Positions 1 to 9,160 of a DNA stretch of 64,000 nt are shown here, in pieces. Each line of letters opens with the position of its first letter. The first letter of the stretch is position 1. A program made the translations under genes and the position numbers. The DNA is from Methanocella arvoryzae MRE50 (GTDB taxonomy: Archaea; Halobacteriota; Methanocellia; Methanocellales; Methanocellaceae). The stretch spans positions 3,100,001 to 3,164,000 of the forward strand of contig NC_009464.1 of assembly GCF_000063445.1 (NCBI RefSeq). The letters are read 5' to 3'. The notes beneath the pieces are model-generated. The model searched no databases. It was not told the origin of the DNA and saw nothing but the letters and a program-made list of their open reading frames with translations.

Positions 1-39
1 CGATAAGAATTTTATAGGAATACCTCCTACAGATAAGGG

Positions 40-267
40 ATGATTAAGGTCAACAGCCTGGTCGTAAAGATCGTAGGAGTCATTCTGGCTGTCGTCGGCT
101 TACTGCTGCTGTTGTTCGGCCTCGTGACCTGGAACAAGCAGGTGATGGCTACTGGCTTTATCGCATGCCTTATCGCCGTGACTCTTCTCTACTACGGCTG
201 GCGCATGAGGCCGGCGAAAGAAAGCGGCTCAACCGATGCCGTAGCCGGCTCAAAGCAAAAGATTTAA
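40..267 (+). CDS. small two-helix membrane protein
   Basis: Product of 75 residues that I do not recognise. Two hydrophobic segments, at about residues 8-28 and 36-52, are joined by a short loop with WNKQ, and the tail is polar (RMRPAKES). This predicts a small integral membrane protein with both ends on the same side. It lies directly upstream of the ribosomal protein operon but is separated by 140 bases with their own hairpins, so it is probably not co-transcribed. The start ATG follows AAGGG. No function can be assigned. Confidence 0.6.
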   Translation: MIKVNSLVVKIVGVILAVVGLLLLLFGLVTWNKQVMATGFIACLIAVTLLYYGWRMRPAKESGSTDAVAGSKQKI

Positions 268-350
268 AATGTATCCCGATATTATAGGGACACGCTTGAT
301 CGACATTATGTTGTCGACAGGCCTGTTCGTTTAATCTTTACTTTAGGTTA

Positions 351-400
351 AACCTGATGAATGATGAAGAGGCTTCCTGATAGAAGCCTTCGAAGGAGGA
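351..400 (+). promoter_or_regulatory. structured leader of the L7Ae operon, possible kink-turn
   Basis: Box C-like TGATGA occurs at 355-360 and 362-367 and box D-like CTGA at 354-357 and 377-380. A perfect 7-bp hairpin (AGGCTTC, loop CTGATA, GAAGCCT) covers 370-389 and abuts the strong ribosome site GGAGGA at 395-400. L7Ae binds kink-turns built from box C/D-type GA pairs, and autoregulation through its own leader is known in archaea. That this leader does so is an inference. An unrelated 6-bp inverted repeat (TCGACA/TGTCGA, 300-317) lies upstream. Confidence 0.4.
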
Positions 401-407
401 AATTAAC

Positions 408-779
408 ATGGCAAAACCAACTTACGTTAAGATGGACTTCCCGCAGGAATTACAGGACAAGGCTCTCGAGGCACTCGAGCTCGCCAGGGACACCGGCAAG
501 ATCAGGAAAGGCACCAACGAGGTCACCAAGGCCATCGAGAGGGGCGTTGCTCAGCTCGTCATCGTCGGCGAAGATGTCACCCCCGAGGAGATCGTCGCTC
601 ACATCCCGGCACTGTCCGACGAGAAGAAGATCCCGTACGTCTTTGTAAAGAAGCAGCAGGAACTCGGCGCCGCATCCGGCCTCGAAGTAGGCTGTGCGAC
701 CTCCGCCATCGTGGACGCAGGCAAGGCTAAGGCCCTGGTCGACGAGATCACACAGAAGTTCAGCGCTCTGAAGGCATAA
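408..779 (+). CDS. rpl7ae: ribosomal protein L7Ae
   Basis: Full-length archaeal L7Ae of 123 residues. In archaea it is a 50S subunit protein and also the kink-turn binder of box C/D and H/ACA RNPs and RNase P. The RNA-binding core is visible in [14 protein letters not shown] (about residues 33-46), followed by the family signature [18 protein letters not shown]. The start is fixed by GGAGGA seven bases upstream. It heads the operon L7Ae-S28e-L24e-Ndk-aIF5B, with intergenic gaps of 5-16 bases, an order common in euryarchaea. Confidence 0.97.
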
Positions 780-795
780 GCACAGGTGATTCACA

Positions 796-1008
796 ATGGC
801 TGAAGAGACAGGCGTTCCGGCTGAAGTCATCGAGATCATTGGCGTCACCGGCATGCACGGAGAAGCAGTCCAGGTCAAGTGCAAGATCCTGGAAGGCAGC
901 AACAAGGGCAGAATTATCACCCGCAACACCGTGGGCCCGATCAGGCTTGGCGACATCGTCATCCTCATGGAGACCGCGAGAGAAGCCAAGAAGATGTCCT
1001 CGAGGTAA
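796..1008 (+). CDS. rps28e: ribosomal protein S28e
   Basis: Small-subunit protein S28e of 70 residues, an archaeal/eukaryotic protein with an OB-like fold. The family end motif [20 protein letters not shown] is present and the length is normal. GGTGATT sits six bases before the ATG, a good match to an archaeal 16S 3' end. The next gene starts five bases after the stop and its own ribosome site GAGGT overlaps this stop codon, so translation of the two is probably coupled. Confidence 0.96.
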   Translation: MAEETGVPAEVIEIIGVTGMHGEAVQVKCKILEGSNKGRIITRNTVGPIRLGDIVILMETAREAKKMSSR

Positions 1009-1013
1009 CAAAA

Positions 1014-1232
1014 ATGGTAGACAACAAGAAGTGCACGTTCTGTGGAACTCAGATAGAGCCGGGCACCGGCAAGATGCTCGTCAAGAAGGACGGCTCGATC
1101 CACTACTACTGTTCCTCGAAGTGCGAGAACAACGCGAAACTGGGCCGCATCCCCAGGCTCACCGAGTGGGTCAAGGGTCCGGCCAAGGCGCCTTCGAAGA
1201 AGGCGGAACAGAAAACCGCAAAGAAAGAGTGA
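1014..1232 (+). CDS. rpl24e: ribosomal protein L24e
   Basis: Zinc-finger protein of the 50S subunit, 72 residues from the ATG chosen here. The four zinc ligands appear as CTFCG (about residues 7-10) and CSSKC (about 33-37). The reading frame is open further upstream, but that part lies inside S28e in another frame, and GAGGT at 1002-1006 points to the ATG at 1014. The C-terminal tail is rich in lysine and alanine. It is third in the translation operon. Confidence 0.95.
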   Translation: MVDNKKCTFCGTQIEPGTGKMLVKKDGSIHYYCSSKCENNAKLGRIPRLTEWVKGPAKAPSKKAEQKTAKKE

Positions 1233-1238
1233 TCACAT

Positions 1239-1697
1239 ATGGTTGAGCGTGAGCGGACATTCGTCATGGTCAAGCCCGACGGCGTCCAGCGTGGGCTCGT
1301 GGGAGAGATCATCTCCCGGTTCGAGCGCCGCGGCCTGAAGATCGTCGGCATGAAAATGCTCGAAGTCAGCGAAGAGCTGGCTAAGCAGCATTACGCTGAG
1401 CACGCAGCCAAGCCGTTCTTCCCCGGCCTGGTCAGCTTCATCAGGTCCGGCCCGACGGTGGCCATGGTCATCGAAGGCAAGGACGCTGTGAGCATGGTTC
1501 GCTCCATGCTCGGCAAGACCAAGCCTATCGAGTCTGCGCCCGGCACCATCAGGGGCGACTTCGCGCTGGACATGGGGAGAAACGTGATACACGCTTCCGA
1601 TTCGCCGGAATCGGCAAAAAGGGAAATATCCCTGTACTTCAAAACATCGGAAATAGCCACTTACGCCCGCATCGACGAGCAGTGGCTGTACGAATAA
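1239..1697 (+). CDS. ndk: nucleoside diphosphate kinase
   Basis: Transfers the gamma phosphate from NTPs to NDPs through a phosphohistidine. The active-site histidine is H118 in NVIHASDS, and the N-terminal [14 protein letters not shown] and the GTIRGDFA segment are typical. Its 152 residues match the family. It starts six bases after the L24e stop, and GTGATC serves as the ribosome site. In many euryarchaea this gene sits between L24e and aIF5B, as here. Confidence 0.96.
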
Positions 1698-1712
1698 GCG
1701 CAGGGATACGAT

Positions 1713-3497
1713 ATGGCCACCGCCACTGAAATCAGGAAGGACCTCAGGACGCCGATCGTGTGCGTCATGGGACACGTTGACCACGGAAAGACTTCGCTGC
1801 TGGACCGGATCCGGGGCACGGCCGTGGTAGATAAGGAGGCGGGTGCCATCACCCAGCATATTGGTGCGACCGAGGTGCCGCTGCAGACCATACAGACTCT
1901 CTGTAAGGGTATGATCGGCGGCAACATCGTCGTCCCCGGCTTACTTTTCATCGATACCCCCGGGCATCACGCGTTTACTAATCTGCGGAGCAGAGGCGGC
2001 GCACTGGCCGACCTTGCGGTGCTCGTGGTGGACATCAACGAAGGCTTCCAGCCCCAGACTGTAGAAGCCATAAAAATCTTAAAGCAGTTTAAGACTCCGT
2101 TCGTGATCGCCGCCAACAAGATCGACAGGATCCACGGGTGGACTGCGAAGAATAATTCGCCATTCTTGCAGACTTTCAACTCCCAGCCAGACCACGTCAA
2201 GGGTATAATCGAAACCAAGACCTACGAGCTCGTGGGCCGGATGTCCGATCTGGGCTTCAGTTCGGACCGTTATGACCGCATACGGGACTTCACCCGGAAC
2301 ATCGGCATCATCCCCATCAGCGCAAGGACTGGCGAAGGCATCCCCGATCTGCTCATGATCCTGATCGGCCTCGCCCAGCGGTTCCTCGAAGAGTCGCTGA
2401 AGTTCCAGGTTACCGGGCCCGGCGTCGGCACGATCCTGGAGGTCAAAGAAGAGCGCGGACTTGGCTATACTATAGATACGATCATCTATGACGGCGAGAT
2501 CAGAGTCGGCGACACCATCGTTATCGGCGGCAGAGAAAAGCCGTACTCGACCAAGGTAAGGGCTCTTTTGAAGCCCAAGCCCAACCGGGAGATCCGGGTT
2601 GAAGAGCGGTTCGACCGGGTCAATAAGGTGACCGCAGCATCCGGTGTCAAGATCCTGGCCCCGGAACTCGAGAAGGCTATGGCCGGCTCTCAGGTACGCG
2701 TAACGAAAGAGAGCAACGTCGAGGATATAATCAAAGAGATCGAGCAGGAGATGGAGCAGGCAAAGATTGTGACCGACGAAGTCGGCGTCATGGTCAAAGC
2801 TGACACCCTCGGCAGCCTCGAAGCCATCGTTAACGAGCTGCGGGAAGCTAAGATCCCCATCGGCAGAGCTGACGTAGGCGACATCTCCAAGAGAGACATC
2901 ATCAACGCCGAGACGGTCAACGATCCGATGTACCGGGTCATGCTCGGCTTTAACGTGACCATACTCCCGGATGCGAACGACTACCTGCAGACCACAGACA
3001 TCAAGATCTTCAACAGCGACGTTATCTATCATCTTATCGACGACTTCCGCAAGTGGGAGACCGAGCAGCGGGCTCTCGCGGAAAAGAAGAAGTTCGCCGA
3101 GATCGTCAGGCCGGGCAAGGTCAAGTACCTGCCTAACTGCACTTTCAGACAGAGCAAGCCTGCAGTCATCGGCCTCCAGATCATGGGCGGCATGCTCAAG
3201 CCAGGCGTCACACTGATCAAGCCCGACGGCTCCAAGATCGGCGTTGTAAGGCAGATCCAGGAGCGCAACGAGAACATCAGTATCGCCACCGTGGGCAAGG
3301 AAGTCGCAGTATCCATCGACGGCCCGACCGCCGGAAGACAGATCAACGAAGGCGAAATCTACTTCGTCGACGTGCCCGAAGGCCACAGCAAGGTGCTCGA
3401 GTTCCAGCTGAAAGATACGATCAAGCAGGATGAACTTGAGACGCTGATGGAGTTCCTGGCTATAAAACGAAAGGATAACCCGTTCTGGGGTAGATAA
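1713..3497 (+). CDS. infB: translation initiation factor aIF5B (IF2-like GTPase)
   Basis: GTPase that promotes subunit joining and initiator tRNA placement. The 594 residues lack the long N-terminal extension of bacterial IF2, as expected for archaea. The G1 motif GHVDHGKT is at residues 20-27, G3 is DTPGHHAF, G4 is NKID, and the four-domain arrangement continues to the end. It is the last gene of the operon and is followed by a hairpin at 3511-3536. No intein is seen. Confidence 0.96.
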   Translation: MATATEIRKDLRTPIVCVMGHVDHGKTSLLDRIRGTAVVDKEAGAITQHIGATEVPLQTIQTLCKGMIGGNIVVPGLLFIDTPGHHAFTNLRSRGGALADLAVLVVDINEGFQPQTVEAIKILKQFKTPFVIAANKIDRIHGWTAKNNSPFLQTFNSQPDHVKGIIETKTYELVGRMSDLGFSSDRYDRIRDFTRNIGIIPISARTGEGIPDLLMILIGLAQRFLEESLKFQVTGPGVGTILEVKEERGLGYTIDTIIYDGEIRVGDTIVIGGREKPYSTKVRALLKPKPNREIRVEERFDRVNKVTAASGVKILAPELEKAMAGSQVRVTKESNVEDIIKEIEQEMEQAKIVTDEVGVMVKADTLGSLEAIVNELREAKIPIGRADVGDISKRDIINAETVNDPMYRVMLGFNVTILPDANDYLQTTDIKIFNSDVIYHLIDDFRKWETEQRALAEKKKFAEIVRPGKVKYLPNCTFRQSKPAVIGLQIMGGMLKPGVTLIKPDGSKIGVVRQIQERNENISIATVGKEVAVSIDGPTAGRQINEGEIYFVDVPEGHSKVLEFQLKDTIKQDELETLMEFLAIKRKDNPFWGR

Positions 3498-3510
3498 AAA
3501 TAAAGGTCGT

Positions 3511-3536
3511 GGGTCGATAAAGCTAATCATCGACCC
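3511..3536 (+). terminator. hairpin after aIF5B
   Basis: GGGTCGAT and ATCGACCC form a perfect 8-bp stem with a 10-base loop, 14 bases after the stop codon. It sits between the convergent aIF5B and oxidoreductase genes and is a likely 3' end or stability structure. No clear T-run follows it on the plus strand. Confidence 0.5.
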
Positions 3537-3596
3537 GCCAGATAAATCATCGAATCCGGCCTGACAGAGGGTGCTTCTCCGGACAACGATACCTTT

Positions 3597-4325
3597 CTAG
3601 TAGCCAGTAAAGTCTTCTAATCTTATCTGTTCATCGGGCACGGCCAGTTCTCTCAAAGCTTTCGACAGTGCCTCATTCATTGCCGGCGGGCCGCAGATAT
3701 AGAAAGTTCGCCCTGAGTAATCCGGTATTTGTTCTCTGATCATCTTTGCATCCACATGCCCTTTCAGCCCTTTCCAGTCCGGCTCCCGTGTCAGGACGTG
3801 GCTGATCTTGATGTTTGGATGCTCTCTGGCAATCGCGTCCAGCTCGTCCTTAAACACGATGTCTGCAGCCGTCTTGTTGGAATAAAGCATCTTCACGTCG
3901 GTCTTCAGGTTCTTATCTGCTATGTACTTGAGCATGCTGCGCATTGGGGTGATGCCGATGCCTCCTGTCAGGAAGCCCAGCTTCAAGTTTTCTCCCGCAT
4001 AGACGAAATCGCCATATGGGCCGTTAATTTTTATCCATTCCCCGCCTTTCATCTGGTCCAGCGCCTGAGAATAAGGGTGATCTGTGATCTTTTTGGTGAA
4101 CTCGAGATAGTTCTCAGTAGGGCTGGCTGAGATAGTGAAGTGGTGCAGCTTACTGGTACCTTCGATCCTGATGTTCACGTACATCCACTGCCCGGCCTTG
4201 AATTCGAAGCCCTGCGGACGGTCGAAGCGGAAACTTTTAACGTCGGCCGTCCGCTGTATGATTTCCCTGACGCTCGTCTCAAAATTCATGGTGCCTGCTG
4301 CCTGAAACCCCTGTAACGATGACAT
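3597..4325 (-). CDS. FAD/NAD(P)-binding oxidoreductase, ferredoxin reductase type
   Basis: Product of 242 residues with the two-domain ferredoxin-NADP reductase fold. FAD domain: HHFTISASP (about residues 61-69) matches the RxYS/T flavin motif. Nucleotide domain: GFLTGGIGITPMRSML and CGPPAMNEALSK. No ferredoxin domain is fused, so it must reduce or oxidise a separate partner. A TATA-like CTATATAG at about 4361-4368 lies 35-43 bases before this ATG. A second in-frame ATG at 4289 is an alternative start. It reads alone on the minus strand between the translation operon and topo VI. Confidence 0.85.
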   Translation of the reverse strand: MSSLQGFQAAGTMNFETSVREIIQRTADVKSFRFDRPQGFEFKAGQWMYVNIRIEGTSKLHHFTISASPTENYLEFTKKITDHPYSQALDQMKGGEWIKINGPYGDFVYAGENLKLGFLTGGIGITPMRSMLKYIADKNLKTDVKMLYSNKTAADIVFKDELDAIAREHPNIKISHVLTREPDWKGLKGHVDAKMIREQIPDYSGRTFYICGPPAMNEALSKALRELAVPDEQIRLEDFTGY

Positions 4326-4449
4326 AGCTGATTACTCGTTTCGCGCGTACGCTATCCATTACTATATAGGTAACATGAGGAAAGGATGGTTTCTGTGCCA
4401 TGTCGTAAAACCATGGCCCGCGGCGAGGCGTTTCTGCCATCGGTCAGCT

Positions 4450-4457
4450 ATTTATAA
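4450..4457 (+). promoter_or_regulatory. TATA box of the topo VI operon
   Basis: ATTTATAA lies 24-31 bases before the ATG of top6B, with no ribosome site between, which predicts a leaderless mRNA. The same spacing is seen before the genes at 10477, 12150, 21994 and 29144. Confidence 0.55.
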
Positions 4458-4480
4458 CCCGTTGTACCATTCTATAGCAT

Positions 4481-6106
4481 ATGACCGCTGTACCCGGGAA
4501 CGAAAAATCGCCCATCGCCATGGAACTGGCCCGAAAGCAGAAGTCTATCAGCGTAGCGGAGTTCTTCGAGAAGAACCGGCACATGCTGGGTTTCGATTCT
4601 CTGCCGCGGTGCCTGATAACGTGTATCAAGGAAGCTGTGGATAACTCGCTGGACGCCTGCGAAGAAGCTTCTATTCTGCCGGACATCTACATACGGGTAC
4701 GCAAGGTAGATGATCGCCTCGTCTCCATCATCATAGAGGACAATGGTCCGGGCATTCAAAAAGACGTGCTGCCCAGAGTCTTCGGTAAACTCCTGTATGG
4801 CAGTCGCTTTCACGCTATCCGCCAGAGCAGAGGTCAGCAGGGTATCGGTATTTCTGCAGCGGTGCTTTACGGACAGCTTACCAGTGGCAAGCCCGCCCGC
4901 ATTACCTCTAAAATCGACCCAAGGCTGCCTGCCTACATGTATGAGCTCAAGATCGACACGGAGACCAATGAGCCACGCATCATCTCCGAGAGGGTGGACG
5001 AATTTTTCACCTCCCGGGGCACCCGTATCGAGCTTGAGATGGAGGCCGCCTATGTCCGGGGCAAGCAGTCGGTACTGGAGTACCTGCGTAATACTGCCAT
5101 TGTCAACCCTCACGCTAGAATTACTTTTGTCGACCCTTTGGGGGAGAAGACCACTTTCGAGCGGGCTTCCGACGTGCTGCCGAAACAGCCGGTCGAGATC
5201 AAGCCTCACCCGCGTGGTATCGAACTGGGCACCCTGATTAAGATGATGCAGTCGGCGGAGCACGGCAAGCTGTCTACGTTCCTGAATAGCGAATTTGCGA
5301 AGGTCGGCGGCTACACGGCTGAAAATATCTGCAAGGAGGCCAGTATCGACCCGTCCGCCGACCCAGTGGAGCTTGCGAAGGACATCGATGCGGTCAAGCG
5401 GCTGATGGCAGCTTTCCAGAAGATCAAGGTGATGGCTCCGCCCAAAGACTGTCTCTCTCCGATCACTGAAGATCTGCTGAAAAAAGGCGTAGTGCAGAAC
5501 CACCGGGTCGACTTCATAGCCACTTCATCCCGGCCAGTCAACGCGAGCCGGGGTAATCCTTTCCTGGTCGAGGCACTGATCGCCTACGGCGGAGACATCC
5601 AGCCCGAGGGAAGGATCGATATAGTGCGGTTTGCCAACCGGGTGCCGCTGATGTACCAGCAGGGCGCCTGTGCGATCACCCATGCCATTGAAAGGATCAA
5701 CTGGAAACACTACAATCTGGAACAGTCAAAAGGCGCTAAGCTGCCCAGCGGACCAATCATGATAATGGTCCACGTGGCCTCCACAAATGTGCCTTTCACT
5801 TCCGAGTCCAAGGATGCTATCGCCGACGTCCCCGAGCTCATCGACGAAGTGGAACTGGCCGTGAGACAGGCCGCCAGAGAGCTGAGCAGGTTTCTGTCGG
5901 AGCAGAAGAAGGCCGGAGAAGCCCGGAAGAAGATCAAGCTGTTCGAAGCGTACACTAAAGAGGTTGCACAGGCACTGGAAGATCTTACAGGCAAGCCCGC
6001 CTCTGTGGTCGAGGCGAAACTGACCGATGCGCTGAATAAGAAATATGCTAAGTTCATCGAGGACGCGGCCTTGCCCGAAACTCCCGTTAAGGACGGAGGT
6101 GCCTGA
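4481..6106 (+). CDS. top6B: DNA topoisomerase VI subunit B
   Basis: ATPase subunit of the type IIB topoisomerase that relaxes and decatenates DNA in archaea. The GHKL ATP site is visible as [13 protein letters not shown] (N box), IIEDNGPGI and the lid region [18 protein letters not shown] helix-two-turn-helix region and the transducer domain follow, where [10 protein letters not shown] and SESKDAIAD hold the switch lysine. Its 541 residues are close to family length. GGAGGTG at its 3' end serves the following top6A, which starts two bases after this stop. Confidence 0.97.
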   Translation: MTAVPGNEKSPIAMELARKQKSISVAEFFEKNRHMLGFDSLPRCLITCIKEAVDNSLDACEEASILPDIYIRVRKVDDRLVSIIIEDNGPGIQKDVLPRVFGKLLYGSRFHAIRQSRGQQGIGISAAVLYGQLTSGKPARITSKIDPRLPAYMYELKIDTETNEPRIISERVDEFFTSRGTRIELEMEAAYVRGKQSVLEYLRNTAIVNPHARITFVDPLGEKTTFERASDVLPKQPVEIKPHPRGIELGTLIKMMQSAEHGKLSTFLNSEFAKVGGYTAENICKEASIDPSADPVELAKDIDAVKRLMAAFQKIKVMAPPKDCLSPITEDLLKKGVVQNHRVDFIATSSRPVNASRGNPFLVEALIAYGGDIQPEGRIDIVRFANRVPLMYQQGACAITHAIERINWKHYNLEQSKGAKLPSGPIMIMVHVASTNVPFTSESKDAIADVPELIDEVELAVRQAARELSRFLSEQKKAGEARKKIKLFEAYTKEVAQALEDLTGKPASVVEAKLTDALNKKYAKFIEDAALPETPVKDGGA

Positions 6107-6108
6107 TC

Positions 6109-7209
6109 ATGTCAAAGCGAAGCCAGGAGATCGTCAACAGGCTCAAAGGCCTGGGCGACAGCATCATCTCGGATATCGACGCCGGGAAAAATCCGTCCCT
6201 CGATATCAGGATGCGAGCGCTCAATAACGTCTATTTCGATGAGCAGTCCGGGATCATTAAGCTCGGCAACGACCAGCAGAAGCGGTTCTACTTCAACCTC
6301 GGGCAGGCGAAAAAGTTCCTGCAGACCTTACTCATCGCCAAGCAGATCAAGATCCTGCTAGAGCAGGATAAGCCAGCGCTATCCATTCGTCAGCTGTTCT
6401 ACACGCTCAAGCACGACATCCCGGGAGCAGGCGAAAACACTTTTGACGTTCAGGACGAGTCCGATCCGCTCATCGAGGACGTAGAGCTGATGGTCGACGC
6501 CCTCCGTGAAGAGCTCAACCTGATTGCCACCCCTAACGGTGTCCTTGCCGGCCCGATGATCGTGGAGGATAAGACCGGCGACGTGCTGGATTTCACTAAG
6601 ATGGGCTCGGCAGGCGGGGCAGTGCCGCCGATCGTCGAGGACGATTTCTTCCACATCAAGGAAATGAACGCCGATTATATTCTGGTCGTGGAAAAGTACG
6701 CCGTCTGGAACCTGCTGAACCAGGAAAAGTTCTGGAAGAAAAATAACTGCATCCTTCTGACCGGCAAAGGCCAGCCTGCAAGAGCAGAGCGCAGGCTTCT
6801 CGCCCGGTTCGGAGAAGAGTACGATATCCCAGTTTACGTGTTTACCGATATGGACCCGTGGGGATACTACATCTACTCGGTTTACAAGTATGGCTCGATC
6901 AACCTGGCGTTCTTCTCCGAAAAGGCAGCATGCCCCAGGGCGAAGTACCTGGGCCTTTCGGTCAAAGACGTGATGAACTTCGATATGCCCCGCAGCTCGT
7001 GGATCAAGCTCAACGACGAGGACCACAAGCGCATCGCCGAGATCTCCGAGTACCCATGGTTCAAGAAAGACTACTGGCAGAAAGAGCTGACTGATCTGAA
7101 GAAGTTCGGGTACAAGATCGAGCAGGATGCACTGGTCTCCAAGTCGATCGAGTTCACGGCGAACAACTACCTGCCGACCAAAATTGAGAATAAGGACTTC
7201 TTTGACTGA
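6109..7209 (+). CDS. top6A: DNA topoisomerase VI subunit A
   Basis: DNA-cleaving subunit, a Spo11 relative. The catalytic tyrosine is Y98 in IRQLFYTLKHD within the winged-helix (CAP-like) domain, and the TOPRIM acidic motif is DMDPWGYYIY. With 366 residues it is complete. It is co-transcribed with top6B (two-base gap), so the two subunits of the A2B2 enzyme are made together. Confidence 0.97.
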   Translation: MSKRSQEIVNRLKGLGDSIISDIDAGKNPSLDIRMRALNNVYFDEQSGIIKLGNDQQKRFYFNLGQAKKFLQTLLIAKQIKILLEQDKPALSIRQLFYTLKHDIPGAGENTFDVQDESDPLIEDVELMVDALREELNLIATPNGVLAGPMIVEDKTGDVLDFTKMGSAGGAVPPIVEDDFFHIKEMNADYILVVEKYAVWNLLNQEKFWKKNNCILLTGKGQPARAERRLLARFGEEYDIPVYVFTDMDPWGYYIYSVYKYGSINLAFFSEKAACPRAKYLGLSVKDVMNFDMPRSSWIKLNDEDHKRIAEISEYPWFKKDYWQKELTDLKKFGYKIEQDALVSKSIEFTANNYLPTKIENKDFFD

Positions 7210-7240
7210 TATTAGGGCTTGCAAGTCATAACGTACAGGC

Positions 7241-9034
7241 TTATCGTGCCGGAAATGTAATGGTAAACATGGTTCCACGGGAACTGTCGAGTACGATCCT
7301 GCCCTCAAGCTGCTCGACCAGCGCTAAGACCAGTTGCATGCCCATGGACTGGGCGTTCGACAGGCTAAAACCATCGGGCATGCCTACCCCGTCATCCTCT
7401 ATCGTGATGATCGTCTTATGATCGCCGCTCGATAGCCGTATTCTTATATTACCATGCCGGGACTCCGGGAACGCATGCTTGAGGCTGTTAGAGATCAGCT
7501 CGTTCATGATCAGGCCACAGGGGACGGCCTGATCTACGCCCAGATAAATGTCATCACCTTCAATAGTCAGCCTCACTCTTCCAGAATTAGCTCTATACGT
7601 GACTAAGAGCTGATTGCCGAGGCTCTTCAGGTATTCGTCGAAATTAATTTTCGAGAGGTCGTCAGACATGTAAATCCGCTCGTGCACCAGGGCTATGGAA
7701 CGAATCCTGCTCTGGCTCTCTGCCAGGATCTGCCTTACCGGCTCCTGATCGATGCCTGACAGCCGCAGATTTAGAAGGCTGGAAATAATCTGCATGTTGT
7801 TTTTTACTCTGTGGTGCACTTCCTTCAGGAGGACTTCTTTCTCCCTGAGCGAATTTTTAATCCGCTCTTCATTGACCTTGCGTTCGGTGATATCCTCTTC
7901 TATGATCACTAAGTTGGCGACTTTTCCATCTGGATCCCTGAGGGGGGATATATGTACCGAGACCCACCTCTCTTCTCCGTCCTTATTCACGTACGGGCGC
8001 TCGCTTTTCCAGTCTTTGCCCGACTTCACCGACTCGATTATCTCGGCGACTCTGGCACGATCAGCCTCAGGTATAAAGTCCAGCTTGTATCTGCCGATCA
8101 CATCCCCTGGTCTGGCTCCCGTCAGCCTGGTGAAGGCCGAGTTAACGTAAGTTATCTTCCCCTCATGGTCAGTGATAGTGGTGCTATTCGGGCTCTGATC
8201 CAGAGCCATGAACAGCTTCCGGAGTTGCTCCTCTGCCAGCTTCCGCTCGGTGACGTCCTCCTCGACATCTATGAAGTGTGTGATCTTCCCGTTCCTGTCC
8301 TTGATCGGAAATATGTGGGCGAATACCCAGTTCGGCTTGCCACTACTGGTCTTATACTCGATCTCCCCCCGCCACTCCTGCCCTGATTTGATCCTGTCCA
8401 TCACTTCGTTGAACTGCTCCGGCCTTGCGTTAGCAAAGGAGAGGCTTGACAGCGGTTTGCCCACAGCATCCTCTGCAGCATAACCTGTGATCCTGGAAAA
8501 ATAGGGGTTGACGTACACGATAGTGCCCTCCATATCGAAGATCATGACGCTGCTGGGGCTTTGCTCGATAGCGGCGGAGAGCCTTCGCATCCTGTCCTCA
8601 GAAATCTTCTGCCCGGTGATGTCGACGATGAAGCCCCGTAATCCTGCCGGCTTTCCGTCTCTGAGGATGACGGAGGAATGGACGATCACAGGGATCCGGC
8701 TGCCGTCTTTTCTCTGGAATGTGTACTCAGCGCCGGATTTTTCGCCGTTCAAAACGCAGCTGATATTCCGCCGTGCCATCTCCCGCTCTTCCGGCACAAT
8801 CATTTGCAATACATTTAGCCCGCGGTGAAAATCCTCTATCGTGTAGCCCATTACTTCGTAGGCGCTACGGTTGACGTAGGTCAGGTTTCCCAGGAGGTCC
8901 ATCTCGAAGACGATCTGCGGCAGCAGGTCAGCCAGTTCTTCGTATCTTTTCTTACTTCTAGCCTCCTCTGCTCTGGTGGACTGAGTCACGTCATCTTCAC
9001 TACAGGATAGTTCGTTTTTATCCATGAGTCGCAT
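7241..9034 (-). CDS. cytoplasmic PAS-domain sensor histidine kinase (HisKA_2)
   Basis: Product of 597 residues with no membrane segment. Three PAS/PAC units run in order: about 25-145 (YVNRSAYEVMGYT), 150-270 (YVNPYFSRITGYA) and 275-395 (YVNSAFTRLTGAR). The HisKA_2 phosphoacceptor region follows with LKEVHHRVKNNMQ, then an HATPase domain with IMNELISNSLKHAFP and IEDDGVGMPDG. The third PAS precedes the LREKEVLLKE coupling helix shared with the kinase at 18435. No response regulator lies beside it, so its output partner is unknown. Confidence 0.92.
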   Translation of the reverse strand: MRLMDKNELSCSEDDVTQSTRAEEARSKKRYEELADLLPQIVFEMDLLGNLTYVNRSAYEVMGYTIEDFHRGLNVLQMIVPEEREMARRNISCVLNGEKSGAEYTFQRKDGSRIPVIVHSSVILRDGKPAGLRGFIVDITGQKISEDRMRRLSAAIEQSPSSVMIFDMEGTIVYVNPYFSRITGYAAEDAVGKPLSSLSFANARPEQFNEVMDRIKSGQEWRGEIEYKTSSGKPNWVFAHIFPIKDRNGKITHFIDVEEDVTERKLAEEQLRKLFMALDQSPNSTTITDHEGKITYVNSAFTRLTGARPGDVIGRYKLDFIPEADRARVAEIIESVKSGKDWKSERPYVNKDGEERWVSVHISPLRDPDGKVANLVIIEEDITERKVNEERIKNSLREKEVLLKEVHHRVKNNMQIISSLLNLRLSGIDQEPVRQILAESQSRIRSIALVHERIYMSDDLSKINFDEYLKSLGNQLLVTYRANSGRVRLTIEGDDIYLGVDQAVPCGLIMNELISNSLKHAFPESRHGNIRIRLSSGDHKTIITIEDDGVGMPDGFSLSNAQSMGMQLVLALVEQLEGRIVLDSSRGTMFTITFPAR

Positions 9035-9160
9035 GCCCCTCGCATCTGCCTGGCTCGCAGGTTATTACAGTAATAATCAGAATAATGATCTCTTTGGTAC
9101 CAGTAGCATATAAACAATCCCTTCACAGGGAATTATAAAAAAGAATTGCAAAAGGTGATC

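Noticed and set aside
879-1013. longer start for L24e
   Set aside because: The extra 45 codons are an overlap with S28e in another frame and have the composition of a shadow; GAGGT points to the ATG at 1014.
450-1103. long minus-strand open frame over the ribosomal genes
   Set aside because: It is the antisense shadow of L7Ae, S28e and L24e in a GC-rich strand and has no family-like motifs.
2079-3530. 483-codon minus-strand frame across infB
   Set aside because: Pure shadow of the aIF5B gene, rich in Asp, Leu and Val as antisense of a GC-rich gene; no ribosome site.
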